Positions 14,212-64,000 of a stretch of 64,000 bases of DNA are shown one piece after another (the stretch's first letter is position 1; every line of letters starts with the position of its first letter). The stretch spans positions 40,210,005 to 40,274,004 of the forward strand of contig NC_092234.1 of assembly GCF_036320965.1 (NCBI RefSeq), read 5' to 3'. Source of the DNA: Panulirus ornatus (Eukaryota > Arthropoda > Malacostraca > Decapoda > Palinuridae). The notes below the pieces were generated by a model. That model saw only the letters and a program-made list of their open reading frames with translations, searched no databases and was not told where the DNA came from. Both the position numbers and the translations under genes were made by a program.

Positions 14212-15115
14212 TTAAACCAGTGTAAGTCACATGGTATGGATGCGGCTGTACTTCGATGGTTAGGCCACTGGCTGACTGGTCGTTAACAAAAAGTAGTGAT
14301 TACTGGTCAAGCCTCAGAATGGTTAGACGTAACAAGTGGTGTGCCACAGGGATTAGTCATGGGACCGGTTCTCTTTCTCTTATACGTTAACGATAGTGAT
14401 AGTAAGCTTCACTGTAAGATCTCTCAATTCGCGGATGATACTAAGTTGAGGAAATAAGTCTACAACAGAAACTGGACGTCTGCAGCGTCAAACTGACATG
14501 AACCAACTGATGAACTGGGCTAACAGTTACGTGGTGAACAACTTGTAATAATGAGAAACGCAAAGTTTTGAATATTGTCAGTATAAATGAAAAGCAACAA
14601 TATGAATTTTGTTGAGTTACTAAAGGTCAGAGAAGAAAAGGACTTGGATGTAATCATCTCTGGTTACCTTAAGTCAAGGAAGCAGTCCACAGAAGTGGTA
14701 AAAAAAGGACGAACAAATTTCCTGGATTCACAAGAACGACCTTCGGATTCGTCTTGGTAAATTATCCTCGCTGGTCACAACCTACTGGTCCGTCCTCATC
14801 TTGAATGTTGTGTTCAATGTTGGTCATCCTACTTGAGGAAAGACAGACAAAATGGTGAGAGTACAGAGGCCAGCTACCAAGATGAGTCCCGGCCTGACGA
14901 ACAAATCCTATGAGAGCCAAGTTAACGAGTCACATCTATTTAACTTAGAGAAGGTTGAGAGTTGATCTAATACAGGCACTCAAACTCATTAAAGGCTTCC
15001 AGAAACTCGATATAACGACCTACTTAAGGAAAGATTGATCTGATTTTACTGGTAGTAATGGATGTAAAGTCGTGGGTAAATGTTTTACCTCGAAGTACTT
15101 TTTCTTCAGCAGAAT
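14212..15115 (+). pseudogene. Decayed CR1/Jockey-like reverse transcriptase
   Basis: Stop-ridden remnant. 14330-14400 reads [20 protein letters not shown] (RT motif equivalent to SGVPQGSVLGPVLFLIYIND); then [12 protein letters not shown] at 14410-14448, the catalytic FADD box. Later pieces match the downstream thumb/tail (LEYCVQCWSSYLRKD near 14800). Multiple stops and shifts rule out function. Confidence 0.85.
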
Positions 15116-15509
15116 TTTTAACATTTACCAGCCAGGGTAGTTGAAAGTAGTACCACATAAACGATCAGATATTTTGCTTCAAATACACAACTGACACAAG
15201 TTTGCACCTCCTCAGCTACACGGCAAGTTTACAGGTCTTCCTCTTTCAAAATTTTGTCTGTCTTTCTCCTCGTACCTCACTAACTCATGAGCCTCTGTTT
15301 ACATCCACTGTCACAACACCCTCGTCACGACCCAGTGGTCTGTTGTTGTCTGGTGTCGGTTGCCATTCTCTGTGAGCCCTCCAACCTTACACAACAGTTG
15401 CAATTACTGATGCAAAGTTCTCTTAGAAAATGATGTGGTACTTCTTCCAGAAGGCTGGTAGTACTCGATACCGCATATCAACAATGGAAGTGACGGGGAA
15501 AAAAAATTA

Positions 15510-15640
15510 GTTAGATCCACTGACCCAGTCCCAGTACCATCCACTGACCCATTCCCAGTACCATCACTGACCCATTCCCAGTACCATCCACTGACCCATT
15601 CCCAGTACCATCCACTGACCCATTCCCAGTACCATCGTTG
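15510..15640 (+). repeat. 24-bp repeat CCACTGACCCATTCCCAGTA, 5 copies
   Basis: Tandem 24-bp units ending CCAT. 15116-15509 is unique without a recognised gene. Two copies of GATATTGATGACCTGTGTGT lie at 15699-15770. Confidence 0.93.
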
Positions 15641-15904
15641 AGACGTCTATCTTGTCACTCACTGGTATCTGATAACCTGTATCTGTAGTAGGTCATCTTG
15701 GCGATATTGATGACCTGTGTGTGTAGGTCCTGCTGAAGATATTGATGACCTGTGTGTGTAGGTCCTGCTGGGGGACGGAGGTCACAAGTTGGTCAGGTTA
15801 TTTCCTCTACCATGTTATTGACCACCAGGTCATTGAGGCCCACATCGTTGCTTCCTAACCACCAAGCGACCCACGGTACATACCCTGAGGCATGATTCAG
15901 GCTC

Positions 15905-16092
15905 ACAACCTGTCACACTGCCCACTGGTAACACCTGGTCACGCTGCCCACTGGTAACACCTGGTCACGCTGCCCGCTGGTAACACCTGGTCACGCTGCC
16001 CGCTGGTAACACCTGGTCACACTGCCCGCTGGTAACACCTGGTCACACTGCCCGCTGGTAACACCTGGTCACACTGCCCGCTGGTAACACTC
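15905..16092 (+). repeat. 25-bp repeat CTGCCCGCTGGTAACACCTG, ~7 copies
   Basis: Tandem units ending GTCAC. Confidence 0.95.
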
Positions 16093-16265
16093 AGGAGACA
16101 ATTTTTTTGTTCGTCATTATCAAGGAAGTGCGTCACGAGTCTTGTGTTTGTTCATCAAATATTTGTCAGTGGCCGCCATGAATGACTCCTGTGTTTACCT
16201 TTACTGGTCAGTCATTATCTCGTGATAACAACACTTTTGTAACGTACGAGGATGGGTGTGTTGAG

Positions 16266-16515
16266 GGCAGCGCGGCCTCCAGGCAGACGGTCTCCAGCCA
16301 GCGCGGCCTCCTGGCAGGAAGGTCTCCAGCTAGCACGGTCTCCAGGCAGAAAGGTCTCCAGGCAGCGCAGTCTCCAGCCAGCGCGGTCTCCAGGCAGGAA
16401 GGTCTCCAGGCAGCGCGGTCTCCAGCCAGCACGGTCTCCAGGCAGCGCGGTCTCCAGCCAGCACGGTCTCCAGGGAGCACGGTCTCCAGGCAGGAAGGTC
16501 TCCAGGGAGCCACCT
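16266..16515 (+). repeat. ~17-bp GGTCTCCAGGCAGCGC repeat
   Basis: About 15 units alternating CAGGCAG, CAGCCAGC and AGGAA variants; contains frequent BsaI-type GGTCTC words. 16516-17179 holds a G run (16552-16570) and unique sequence with no gene. Confidence 0.93.
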
Positions 16516-17179
16516 ATCTTTCAGAAGGTTTAACCTGCCACTCCTGACCACTGGGGGGGGGGGGGGGGGGGACGGTCAGACATACGTAAGGTTAGGTGAT
16601 GGACTGGCATCCTACACCACCAAGTGTGTTCTTCCATACTACCTCCATGGATGAGTTAACAACTTACACCATACCTCATAAAACATCCATTTTCACTTGG
16701 TCATTACGTAGTGTGGGACTCACAGAACACACAAGAGGTACGTTCTCAAACCGTTCAAACAAGTGTTTGATAATGACGCTACCATAGCGATCATATTGAC
16801 CAGTTCTTACTGCCTCGACCCTTCATGTGAGAATATGAGTCTTGGGCACTGTGTACGGAGAATCTATTGTGGCTAAATAAAAATGTATAATTAATCATTC
16901 ACAAAAAACATCTAATTCATAATTCACTCACGCCACAACTGTGAGTGTCAGGACACCGCTGGATAAGAAACTCAACCACATTTTTCTCTAAATACCTCGT
17001 CAAGTAAGATTAGTTGTTGATATCATACACATTATTATTGAAGTGGAATAACACCTGAAAGACAAAACAATAATACCACAGAAGCATAATGACATTTTAT
17101 ACAATTAGACGCATCATCGTACCACTGGCAACGTTTATACCAGTACCTTTATATATCATTCAAAAGTGAAAGATGAAAT

Positions 17180-17285
17180 ATAGCACAATGGTACGATGCT
17201 GAGCATGATGGTACGATCCTGAGCATGATGGTACGATCCTGAGCATGATGGTACGATCCTGAGCATGATGGTACGATCCTGTAGA
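17180..17285 (+). repeat. 20-bp repeat GATCCTGAGCATGATGGTAC, 5 copies
   Basis: Near-perfect tandem units. Confidence 0.95.
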
Positions 17286-17419
17286 GTGGTTATCGTACCT
17301 AAGGATCGTACCGTCAGGATTATTAGTGGGACATAAATAAAGATCTAAAGCGCTTTGTTTTCCTTTCTTACAGACTGCTGGGTCACGGCGTCCCTTTGGT
17401 TGACACCCCGCGGCCAGGT

Positions 17420-18505
17420 TACACCCCAGCAAGTTTAGGTGACCAGAGTACACCCCAGCAAGTGTGAGCGGCTGGGTGACACCCCATCAGGTGTGGGCGG
17501 CTGGGTGACACCCCAGCAGGTGTGGGCGGCTGGGTGACACCCCAGCAGGTGTGGGCGGCTGGGGGACACCCAGGAAATACTACAACCGGCCGGGTGACAC
17601 AGCAGGATGTGGGCAGCTGGAAGATACCCCAACCACTACGGTCTGCTGAGTGACACCCATGCAAGTAGAAGCGGCTGAGTGCTTCCCTAGCAAGTACATG
17701 AGGTTGAGTGCCACCCCAGCAAGTACAAGCGGCTGAGCGCCACACCAACAGGTACAATCTGTTGACTGGCACCCCAGAAAGTACAGTCTGCTGAGTGGCA
17801 CCATAAAAGAGGCTGAGTGGCACCCCAGCAGGCACAAGTGGGGCAAAGACACCACAGCAAGTACAAGAGGCTGCGTCACCCTTGTAAGTGTGGGCGACTG
17901 GGTGACACCATAGCAGGTATAAGCTGTCATTTGACATCCCAGCAAGTGTGGACGGCTAGGTGACGCCTCATCAAGTGTGGGCGGCTGAGTGACACCAAAG
18001 GAAATATAAGCTGTCATTTTTACACCCCAGCAAGTGTGGGCTGCTAAGTGATAACTCGACAAGTACAAGTGACCAAGTGGCACCCCAGCAAGTACAAGCG
18101 GCCAGGTGACACTACACCAAGTGAGACTGCCGGTTTTTGCCACAGCAGGAGCAATTTGCTGGGTGATACCGCAAGAAGTGGTTACCTGGTGACACTGTAA
18201 TAAGTGTGGTGGCTGGGTGACGCCACAGTAAGTGTAGGAAGCTAGTGACGCCAAAGCTATCTGGGGCAACTGGGTGACACCAAAACAAGTGTGGGCGACT
18301 TGGTGATACCACAGTAAGTGTGGGTAGCTGGGTGACGCTACAGCAAGAGTGAGTGGTGTGAATGGGCTGCCAGGTGACACTACAACAAGCTCAAGTCAGG
18401 CGACACCACAGCATGTATGAGCTGCCAGGCGACACTACAGCAAGTGTGATCAGTTCGGTGACACCGCTGCAAGAGTGATCGGCTGGGTGACACCACACCA
18501 CTCGG
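17420..18505 (+). repeat. Degenerate ~30-bp minisatellite upstream of the kinesin start
   Basis: ~36 diverged units of TGGGTGACACCCCAGCAGGT + GTGGGCGGC, best preserved at 17460-17580, decaying towards exon 1. It occupies the region where the kinesin promoter should be; no TATA box is seen between it and the ATG at 18593. Confidence 0.88.
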
Positions 18506-18592
18506 GCGTGGGTGCAGCGTCGCACGGCAGGAAGGCGCGGGTGTAGTCAGCTGTACCTAGAGCCCCTCCCTGGCGTGGGAAGGTCAGACGCC

Positions 18593-57499
<38,907 letters not shown>

Positions 57500-59595
57500 C
57501 GCCACCTGCCTGGCTCCCTCACTCTACTGGTGAAAGACTCAGCCGACCTCAGCCTCCGTCAGGTCTCACGCTGGGAGGAGCAGCCGAGCCCCAGGGCACC
57601 GGGCCAGCTCTGTACACAGCCCCTCCCTCCACTGTCTGTATACTGACAACAGACACGTCATCATCGTCATCATGTCTGTGCAACAGACATCCCCACACCT
57701 TCACCAGATGTAATATGGTCGTAAAGAAAGTAATAAGTTTAAGTTCATCACGTGAGAGTGGCCATTATGGCCAAGTGTCCTACACTTTGTCGACCTGTTT
57801 GATATGTTTTACACAGGTTTCACGTATTGTGACGACTCTGTCTGTACAGAAGAGCCAGACGTATGATGCATGGGTCATGCCTTCATTCCTCACGACCATG
57901 TGAGAAGTATTTACTTGTGTTTATGTAAGATAAGATTAAGATGTTGTATACAAGGGAGGCAAGTTGATGTATCCTGTGACCATATAGTGCAAATGACAAA
58001 TTCTAGGGAAAAAAATCACCTACCTAAGCTTCTGAATAAGCTTCAGCTTAACGTCAGATAAGCTTGTAGCATGACGGGTATCAGTCTGTCTATATCGCTG
58101 AGGCGAGTTCCCTCGGTAACTCCCATCAAGGTAGTGACCTCAGGAGGAGCCTCCACTGGGCCGTGACCACACCTGCCTCCCTCGTGTGTGTGTGTGTGTT
58201 GGATGATATGTAAACTGTACACAATATGACTCACCTGCTGCTGCTGAGGAGGAGCAGGAGGAGGTCTCAGATATGGACACACATCACACAGTCACCGGTG
58301 CCTGGGGTCAGGAGAGCATGGAGTTAGCTGATATGGATATACGTATAACATATGTATATACATATTACGTATATATATACGTATCATTTAACCATAATGA
58401 ACTTAATTGTTGTGTCTTAGATATGTAGATGAAACAATATCATGTTTTGAAATGTATAACTTTCCTGTATAACGGATTCTGTCAACCAAAATGATGATGG
58501 TTGACGTAATACGTTACAGCATACGTCACCAGAGAGGCCTATAACGCACACCCGTCACTCAGGACACACTGAATATATTGTTACAAAATATTACATTAGT
58601 TTAAGCCAGAGTTATACCGTGTCTCATGACAGCAAGGCGAATGTGTGCGTGTGTCTCATGCCGTTGCTGTGCTGTGTCTGTCTGTATGGCCTTAACGACC
58701 CTGGCAGTAGATAGGTTTATACATCAAACAACCAACTAACTGAGTGTGACCAGGTCAGTTAGTGTAGGGACAACACAAGCAGGTCACAAGCAACGTGTCT
58801 GACCAGTGGGCGGGGCACGTTACCAGGCCGGCTGTCATATCAGGGCTCAAAAAGGAACTGATTGGGTTAAGTGTCGTGTGTACATGTTGACAGGCAGTGT
58901 GTGTGTGTGTGTGTGTGTCATGTGGTCAGCCTTTACTGAGAACACTTAGTAATTCACACAGCAACAGACCAGTGGGTCATTACGAGGTTGTTTGCTAATA
59001 GTGTAGTAAAGTGGGCAGTATTAATGAGTTAGATGTGCACACATTAGTGAGAGCCATAATTGCAGACTTGTACGTGAGTACTGCTCTGTACCGGGTGTGT
59101 GTAACACCTACATACTCGTAATTCATGTTACAGGAAGTTACAGAGTATTACAGTGATCCTGTACTACGGGGGAGAACCTTGCATGTAGGTGTTCCCGGGC
59201 GGTGCGCGTCGTGCTGACCCTCCCTCACCCCACACACCTCACTTGGTTCTGAGATAACTAGCTTACACAAGGAAAATGATACGCGAATTATGAGTAATGT
59301 TTTAAAACATCTTCACATTGACTTGACTAGATTCTGAACAGTGAACAAGACACCTCCCTTCATTTCGTCTGATAAATGACTTAAAAACTACATTGAAAAT
59401 ATTGATATCTATTTTACTTACAAATATATTTCTTTTTTCTTAATAAATTAATATGATACTACAGTCTCAGATGGAAACAGTGAATTTTGAAAGCATTTAT
59501 AGATCCTTCCTTCCTCGTGTAGAAGCAAGACACATTAACACTTCACTTTAAACACTTGTGATGATCAACATTATCGTAGGTTGAGAACTTATGAC
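57500..59595 (+). other. Putative kinesin 3' UTR and intergenic DNA
   Basis: No ORF recognised. AATAAA occurs at ~59442 (within TTAATAAATTAA), but a nearer poly(A) site cannot be chosen from sequence. GT tracts at 58184-58199 and 58898-58917. Confidence 0.4.
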
Positions 59596-59597
59596 AA

Positions 59598-59838
59598 GTT
59601 AATGATAACATTATGGTAGGTTGATGTGTGACATGGTGTTATAACATTATGGTAGGTTGATGTGTGACATGGTGTTATAACATTATGGTAGGTTGATGTG
59701 TGACATGGTGTTATAATGATAACGTTATGGTAGGTTGATGTGTGACATGGTGTTATAACATTATGGTAGGTTGATGTGTGACATGGTGTTATAATGATAA
59801 CATTATGGTAGGTTGATGTGTGACATGGTGTTATAATG
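59598..59838 (+). repeat. 36-bp repeat, ~6 copies
   Basis: Units of ACATTATGGTAGGTTGATGT + GTGACATGGTGTTATA, with a TGATA insert in some. Confidence 0.93.
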
Positions 59839-60139
59839 AGTTACAAGCAGCTATGATATAGAGTTGAATGTTACAGGAAGTAACAGCTGTAACCGTATCA
59901 GAATGTCAGTAACGTAATGCTACAGTGTGATGAGTTTGTAACGTTATGACGCACCGGTTATGATGAGAATAAACCAAGACATAAACACAGAATTGTGTTA
60001 TCGTCTTTCTCAGAATGGCAGGCAAAACGATCATACAATTGTCCACATGAAACGCAGGCTTTGTTTTCATCTAAGATTAAGTAGTTGAAGGCCGAACGTA
60101 AGTTTAGATTTGCTGAACTCTATTCATCTATTTATTTAG

Positions 60140-60221
60140 CTATTTATTTATTCAATCGCTGTTTCCCGCGTCAGCGAGGTAGCGCCAGAAAACTGACGTG
60201 AAATGGCCCATTCGCTCATAT

Positions 60222-60264
<43 letters not shown>

Positions 60265-60535
60265 AACGCCTTTACACGCATATATACATACAATACATAT
60301 ACATATCAACATATATACATACATATACATACACACATGTACATATACACACAAGTACACATGCTTGCCTTCATCCATTCCTGGCACTACCCCGCCACAC
60401 AGGAAACAGCATCACTACACCCTGCTTCAGCCAGGTAGCGCCAGGAATACAGACAAATATGTCACATTCGTGCACACTCAGTCTCTAGTTGTCATGAGTA
60501 ATGCACCGAAACCACAGCTCATTTCCACATCCAGG
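60140..60535 (-). mobile_element. LINE-A-like 3' UTR, diverged
   Basis: TCGCTGTTTCCCGCGTCAGC at 60156 and CACACTCAGTCTCTAGTTGT near 60471 match the LINE-A 3' UTR, with (TA)n at 60225-60260. No ORF part remains. Confidence 0.65.
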
Positions 60536-60724
60536 TGACTGAGTCAAACTGTAAATACGAATAGAAAATAGAAAAGAAAAAATCATTTCAGTCTGTCAGT
60601 ATGGTCAGTGTCATGCATGACCACACGCCCTGCCATCCTCCCAGCACATGAGATGTGACCAGTAGTTTCCTAGACTAAACAACAACAACAACAACAACAC
60701 CAGTATCACTAATTTGTGCCAAGA

Positions 60725-60815
60725 AGTGGGAGGGGCATCATGACGTCATACTTGTCCACCATTTATATACTGGTGGGAGGGGCGTCATGACGTCGTACCC
60801 AATAGCCAATCACGT
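60725..60815 (-). promoter_or_regulatory. Promoter-like cluster (CCAAT, CRE, GC-box, TATA), minus strand
   Basis: Read on the minus strand: two inverted CCAAT boxes (60810-60799), a CRE half/full site TGACG (60794-60788), CCCCTCCC, TATATAAAT (60769-60761), then a perfect CRE TGACGTCA (60748-60741) and a second CCCCTCCC. Arrangement and order suit a core promoter firing towards lower coordinates; no downstream ORF was found. Confidence 0.35.
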
Positions 60816-60859
60816 ACTAGCATTCACTCGTAGTTGCACGGTGTTGAAATTTCTGCAAG

Positions 60860-62013
60860 TTTGTAATGATACAATTTGGTTATAAAATCATGAGTCACTA
60901 TATATGTATGAAATTCCGATCAAATCAATGTTCTGTGATAATATTTGTTGTGAGAAATGCCTCATCATGAGTTCATAATCGCCGACACTAATCATGTGTC
61001 CAACGGCTGGTAACCTGAGTTGCCTCTTCGTAAATATCCGTAATTATATTTGGGGAATCTGTCACCATATCATAAACAGATACAGACAAGAATTACCATG
61101 AGTAACTCTAGTAAATAAGTATACTGTACCTTACCTACTGTAGTTAAGTATGTTGTGGCAATATTTTTGCAGGTTTAAGGTGAAATGATATGGTTACGGG
61201 AGCTTCCTGTCTTACAAGAGATGTGTTGCTATACACCAAGTGTTAATGAAGGTCGTGTTGAAAGAGGTAGTCAAAGGTAGAGGCTTGTGTGTGTTCTCAT
61301 AATTCATATATACCTCTACCAGTCTCCCAGAAGATCTACTTCTGTGAGGCTTCGGCAAATAACATGGCTCAGGACACCAGCCGCCGCAGCCAGCAGACGT
61401 AACGTTATATCGTGTACGATAACATTAGAATTACATCTGCAGGAGACAGCAGGACTGCTGCAGCAGGTATGAGGTACAGACGTACGTCAGGTCAAGTGAC
61501 TGGTCATGTACTTGAGCCCTGCTGAGGGTATAACTCAGCCAAGCAGGAACCACTGAAGACTGTGTAGTTAGGATGGTCATCGGGGTTAACAGTTAACACA
61601 TGTAAACAAGATGATTAATGTGTTGGTGATGAAAAATTGTCAAATGTAATAAATGAAGAAAACGGATGAAGAAGCTGTGTTTGATTACTTCCTGGTAAGT
61701 GTCTGCTACTGTGAGTGTGAGGGTTCCTCACCTGCCCGGGTGCTCCTCGGTCAGTACGGAACCTTCGGGAAGATGTTTGCGGCAGGTAGTACACCAGCGG
61801 GGAGGTCTCCCTCACACCAGCTCCCTCTGTTGTCACTGGTCGACCCTTCCTGTTGTCACTGGTCGACCCTTCCTGTGGACACTGGTCGACCCTTCCTGTG
61901 GCGGGAATGCTAACCTAACAATGAGGGTCCGTCCCGGGCAGGGGAGAAATTATTTCCTTAAATCAATTGTAAACTGAAATAATTAAGACTAACAAATAAT
62001 GATTCTGGATATC

Positions 62014-62015
<2 letters not shown>
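60860..62015 (+). other. Unique sequence, no gene recognised
   Basis: Short triple GGTCGACCCTTCCTGT repeat at 61845-61902. A donor-like CTGGTAAGT at 61694 follows a 14-codon open stretch, which is too weak to call an exon. Confidence 0.5.

Positions 62016-62050
<35 letters not shown>
62016..62050 (+). repeat. (GT)n microsatellite
   Basis: GT tract, followed by a C run at 62080-62090. Confidence 0.97.
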
Positions 62051-62159
62051 ATCCTGCACTCCCTGTAGACAGGGTAACCCCCCCCCCCCACCCACCCAGA
62101 CGTGTACACTGGCAAAAGTTAAGAACGGCCTGAGTTTGAGAGGTACATGTCCTTCCTTA

Positions 62160-62550
62160 ATTATGGCATATCCTGCCATAATCATGGTACATATCCTGCC
62201 ATAATTATGGTACATATCCTGCCATGATTATGGTACATATCCTGCCATAATTATGGTACATATCCTGCCATAATTATGTTACATATCCAGCCATAATTAT
62301 GGTACATGTCCTGCCATATTTATGGTACATATCCAGCCATAATCATGGTACATGTCCTGCCATATTTATGGTACACATCCTGCCATAATTATGGTACATA
62401 TCCAGCCATAATTATGGTACATGTCCTGCCATATTTATGGTACATATCCAGCCATAATCATGGTACATGTCCTGCCATATTTATGGTATATATCCTGACA
62501 ATTATGGTACATATCCTGCTATAATTATGATACATATCCTGCCATAAGCT
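62160..62550 (+). repeat. ~23-bp repeat GGTACATATCCTGCCATAAT, ~17 copies
   Basis: Tandem units ending TAT; TATCCAGCC and TGTCCTGCC variants form a ~46-bp higher-order unit. Confidence 0.95.
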
Positions 62551-62574
62551 GGCTATATTTACCTACAAAGAGCT

Positions 62575-62775
62575 TTGGCATGATGTGTACGTACATTCCT
62601 GATGGTACATACATGATGGCATGATGCGTACGTACATTCCTGATGGTACATACATGATGGCATGATGTGTACGTACATTCCTGATGGTACATACATGATG
62701 GCATGATGTGTACGTACATTCCTGATGCTACATACATGATGGCATGATGTGTACGTACATTCCTGATGGTACGTA
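62575..62775 (+). repeat. 41-bp repeat, ~5 copies
   Basis: Units of GCATGATGTGTACGTACATT + CCTGATGGTACATACATGATG. Confidence 0.95.
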
Positions 62776-63292
<517 letters not shown>

Positions 63293-63563
63293 TGTGCCTG
63301 ATGACCACCCAGTGTACACGTGTGTGTGTGTGTGTGTGTGTGTAGACAACCACCCAGTGTGTGTAAGAGTCGGCCTGGGTAGAGGCGTGTCAGCCAGGGT
63401 CGTGGGTCGTTCGAGATACTAACATCTTGAATACCACAGTACGACTCGTGAGCCGGGCGGTACGACCTTTGAACAGGACCATGATGGAGACCTGTGCTAA
63501 GGCAGTCTCATATGGGGGCAACACAGGCGAGGGTAACCACTCCAATTGTTAGACTAGAAAAAG

Positions 63564-63567
<4 letters not shown>

Positions 63568-63621
<54 letters not shown>
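63568..63621 (+). repeat. (TA)n microsatellite
   Basis: TA tract. A (GT)n lies at 63320-63343. 63293-63567 is unique, with TACGACC words. Confidence 0.97.
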
Positions 63622-63623
<2 letters not shown>

Positions 63624-63787
63624 CCCAACTTGTAACTGTCATAATGAAAACAGAATAAATAAATCGAAGTGTAACTCCAGCAGGAGCACTACAGTAAGTC
63701 TACAATACTACATCTCACACAACAACCAGCGAGAACGACTGGTAGAGAGTGAGGGAGTTGCTACCAGACATCATGAGGGAGTTAGTG

Positions 63788-63790
<3 letters not shown>

Positions 63791-63827
<37 letters not shown>
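63791..63827 (+). repeat. (CA)n microsatellite
   Basis: CA tract. 63622-63790 and 63828-64000 show no gene. Confidence 0.97.
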
Positions 63828-64000
63828 GATACATTCTCGTGTATATATACATATTCTCCTTGGTGCCGGTGTGAGCGCTTCACGACGCTGTATAATTATA
63901 CGGCCACAGTTGCCAACCTCGCGTGAAATGATGGAAGTGGCGGGACTCGCCCAGCTGTGGACGACGGCTCCTGAAGGTCATCTTGGCTGAAGACAGTGTT

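Noticed and set aside
17419..18380. Minus-strand frames of 172 and 266 codons upstream of the kinesin
   Set aside because: They read through the degenerate 30-bp minisatellite; sequence is repetitive CCGVTQPPT-type with no domain.
61653..61705. Possible exon MKKTDEEAVFDYFL followed by GTAAGT
   Set aside because: Only 14 codons, no supporting upstream or downstream exon; chance donor cannot be excluded.

Overview
The window is animal nuclear DNA, most likely from a decapod crustacean. Introns are long, microsatellites ((TA)n, (CA)n, (ATC)n) and minisatellites are extremely dense, and several retroelement families are present. The species assignment is inference from genome style only. One protein-coding gene is well supported: a plus-strand kinesin-3 motor of the KIF28/KLP-6 type, assembled here from 22 exons between 18593 and 57499. 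Phases agree at every junction and the model gives about 998 residues, with one extra T in the P-loop exon as the only break.

Layout. 1-18.5 kb: tandem repeats (22-, 33-, 26-, 31- and 46-bp units, a 1.1-kb CA tract, an ATC tract, a 2.4-kb 19-bp array), a pair of inverted LINE copies with SINE fragments (4.8-9.8 kb), a decayed CR1/Jockey-like reverse transcriptase (14.2-15.1 kb), and a degenerate ~30-bp repeat running up to the first exon. 18.6-36.8 kb: exons 1-17 (motor, neck coil, FHA, middle domains), with minisatellites in most introns. 36.8-41.6 kb: an intron packed with 5'-truncated LINE copies, SINE copies and an inverted pair of Penelope-like (PLE) ends. 41.6-45.5 kb: exons 18-21. 45.5-57.4 kb: a 12-kb last intron holding a second PLE with inverted flanks, a tRNA-derived SINE, telomere-like CCTAA repeats and a very homogeneous 2.1-kb 36-bp satellite. 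57426-57499: proposed last exon ending in a CALL prenylation-type motif. 57.5-64 kb: no gene recognised; a promoter-like cluster at 60.7 kb and a tRNA-half/PLE chimera at 63.2 kb.

Most notable: (1) the first intron of the kinesin has textbook U12-type AT-AC signals; (2) introns 15 and 19 begin with minisatellites whose units each repeat the 5' splice donor; (3) four copies of a hammerhead-ribozyme-like motif lie in PLE ends, one just downstream of a GIY-YIG endonuclease region; (4) the kinesin appears to end in a CAAX box encoded 12 kb downstream; (5) the LINE and SINE families share a 3' tail, and nearly all retroelement pieces abut (TA)n tracts. All calls come from reading the sequence; no database search or folding program was run.
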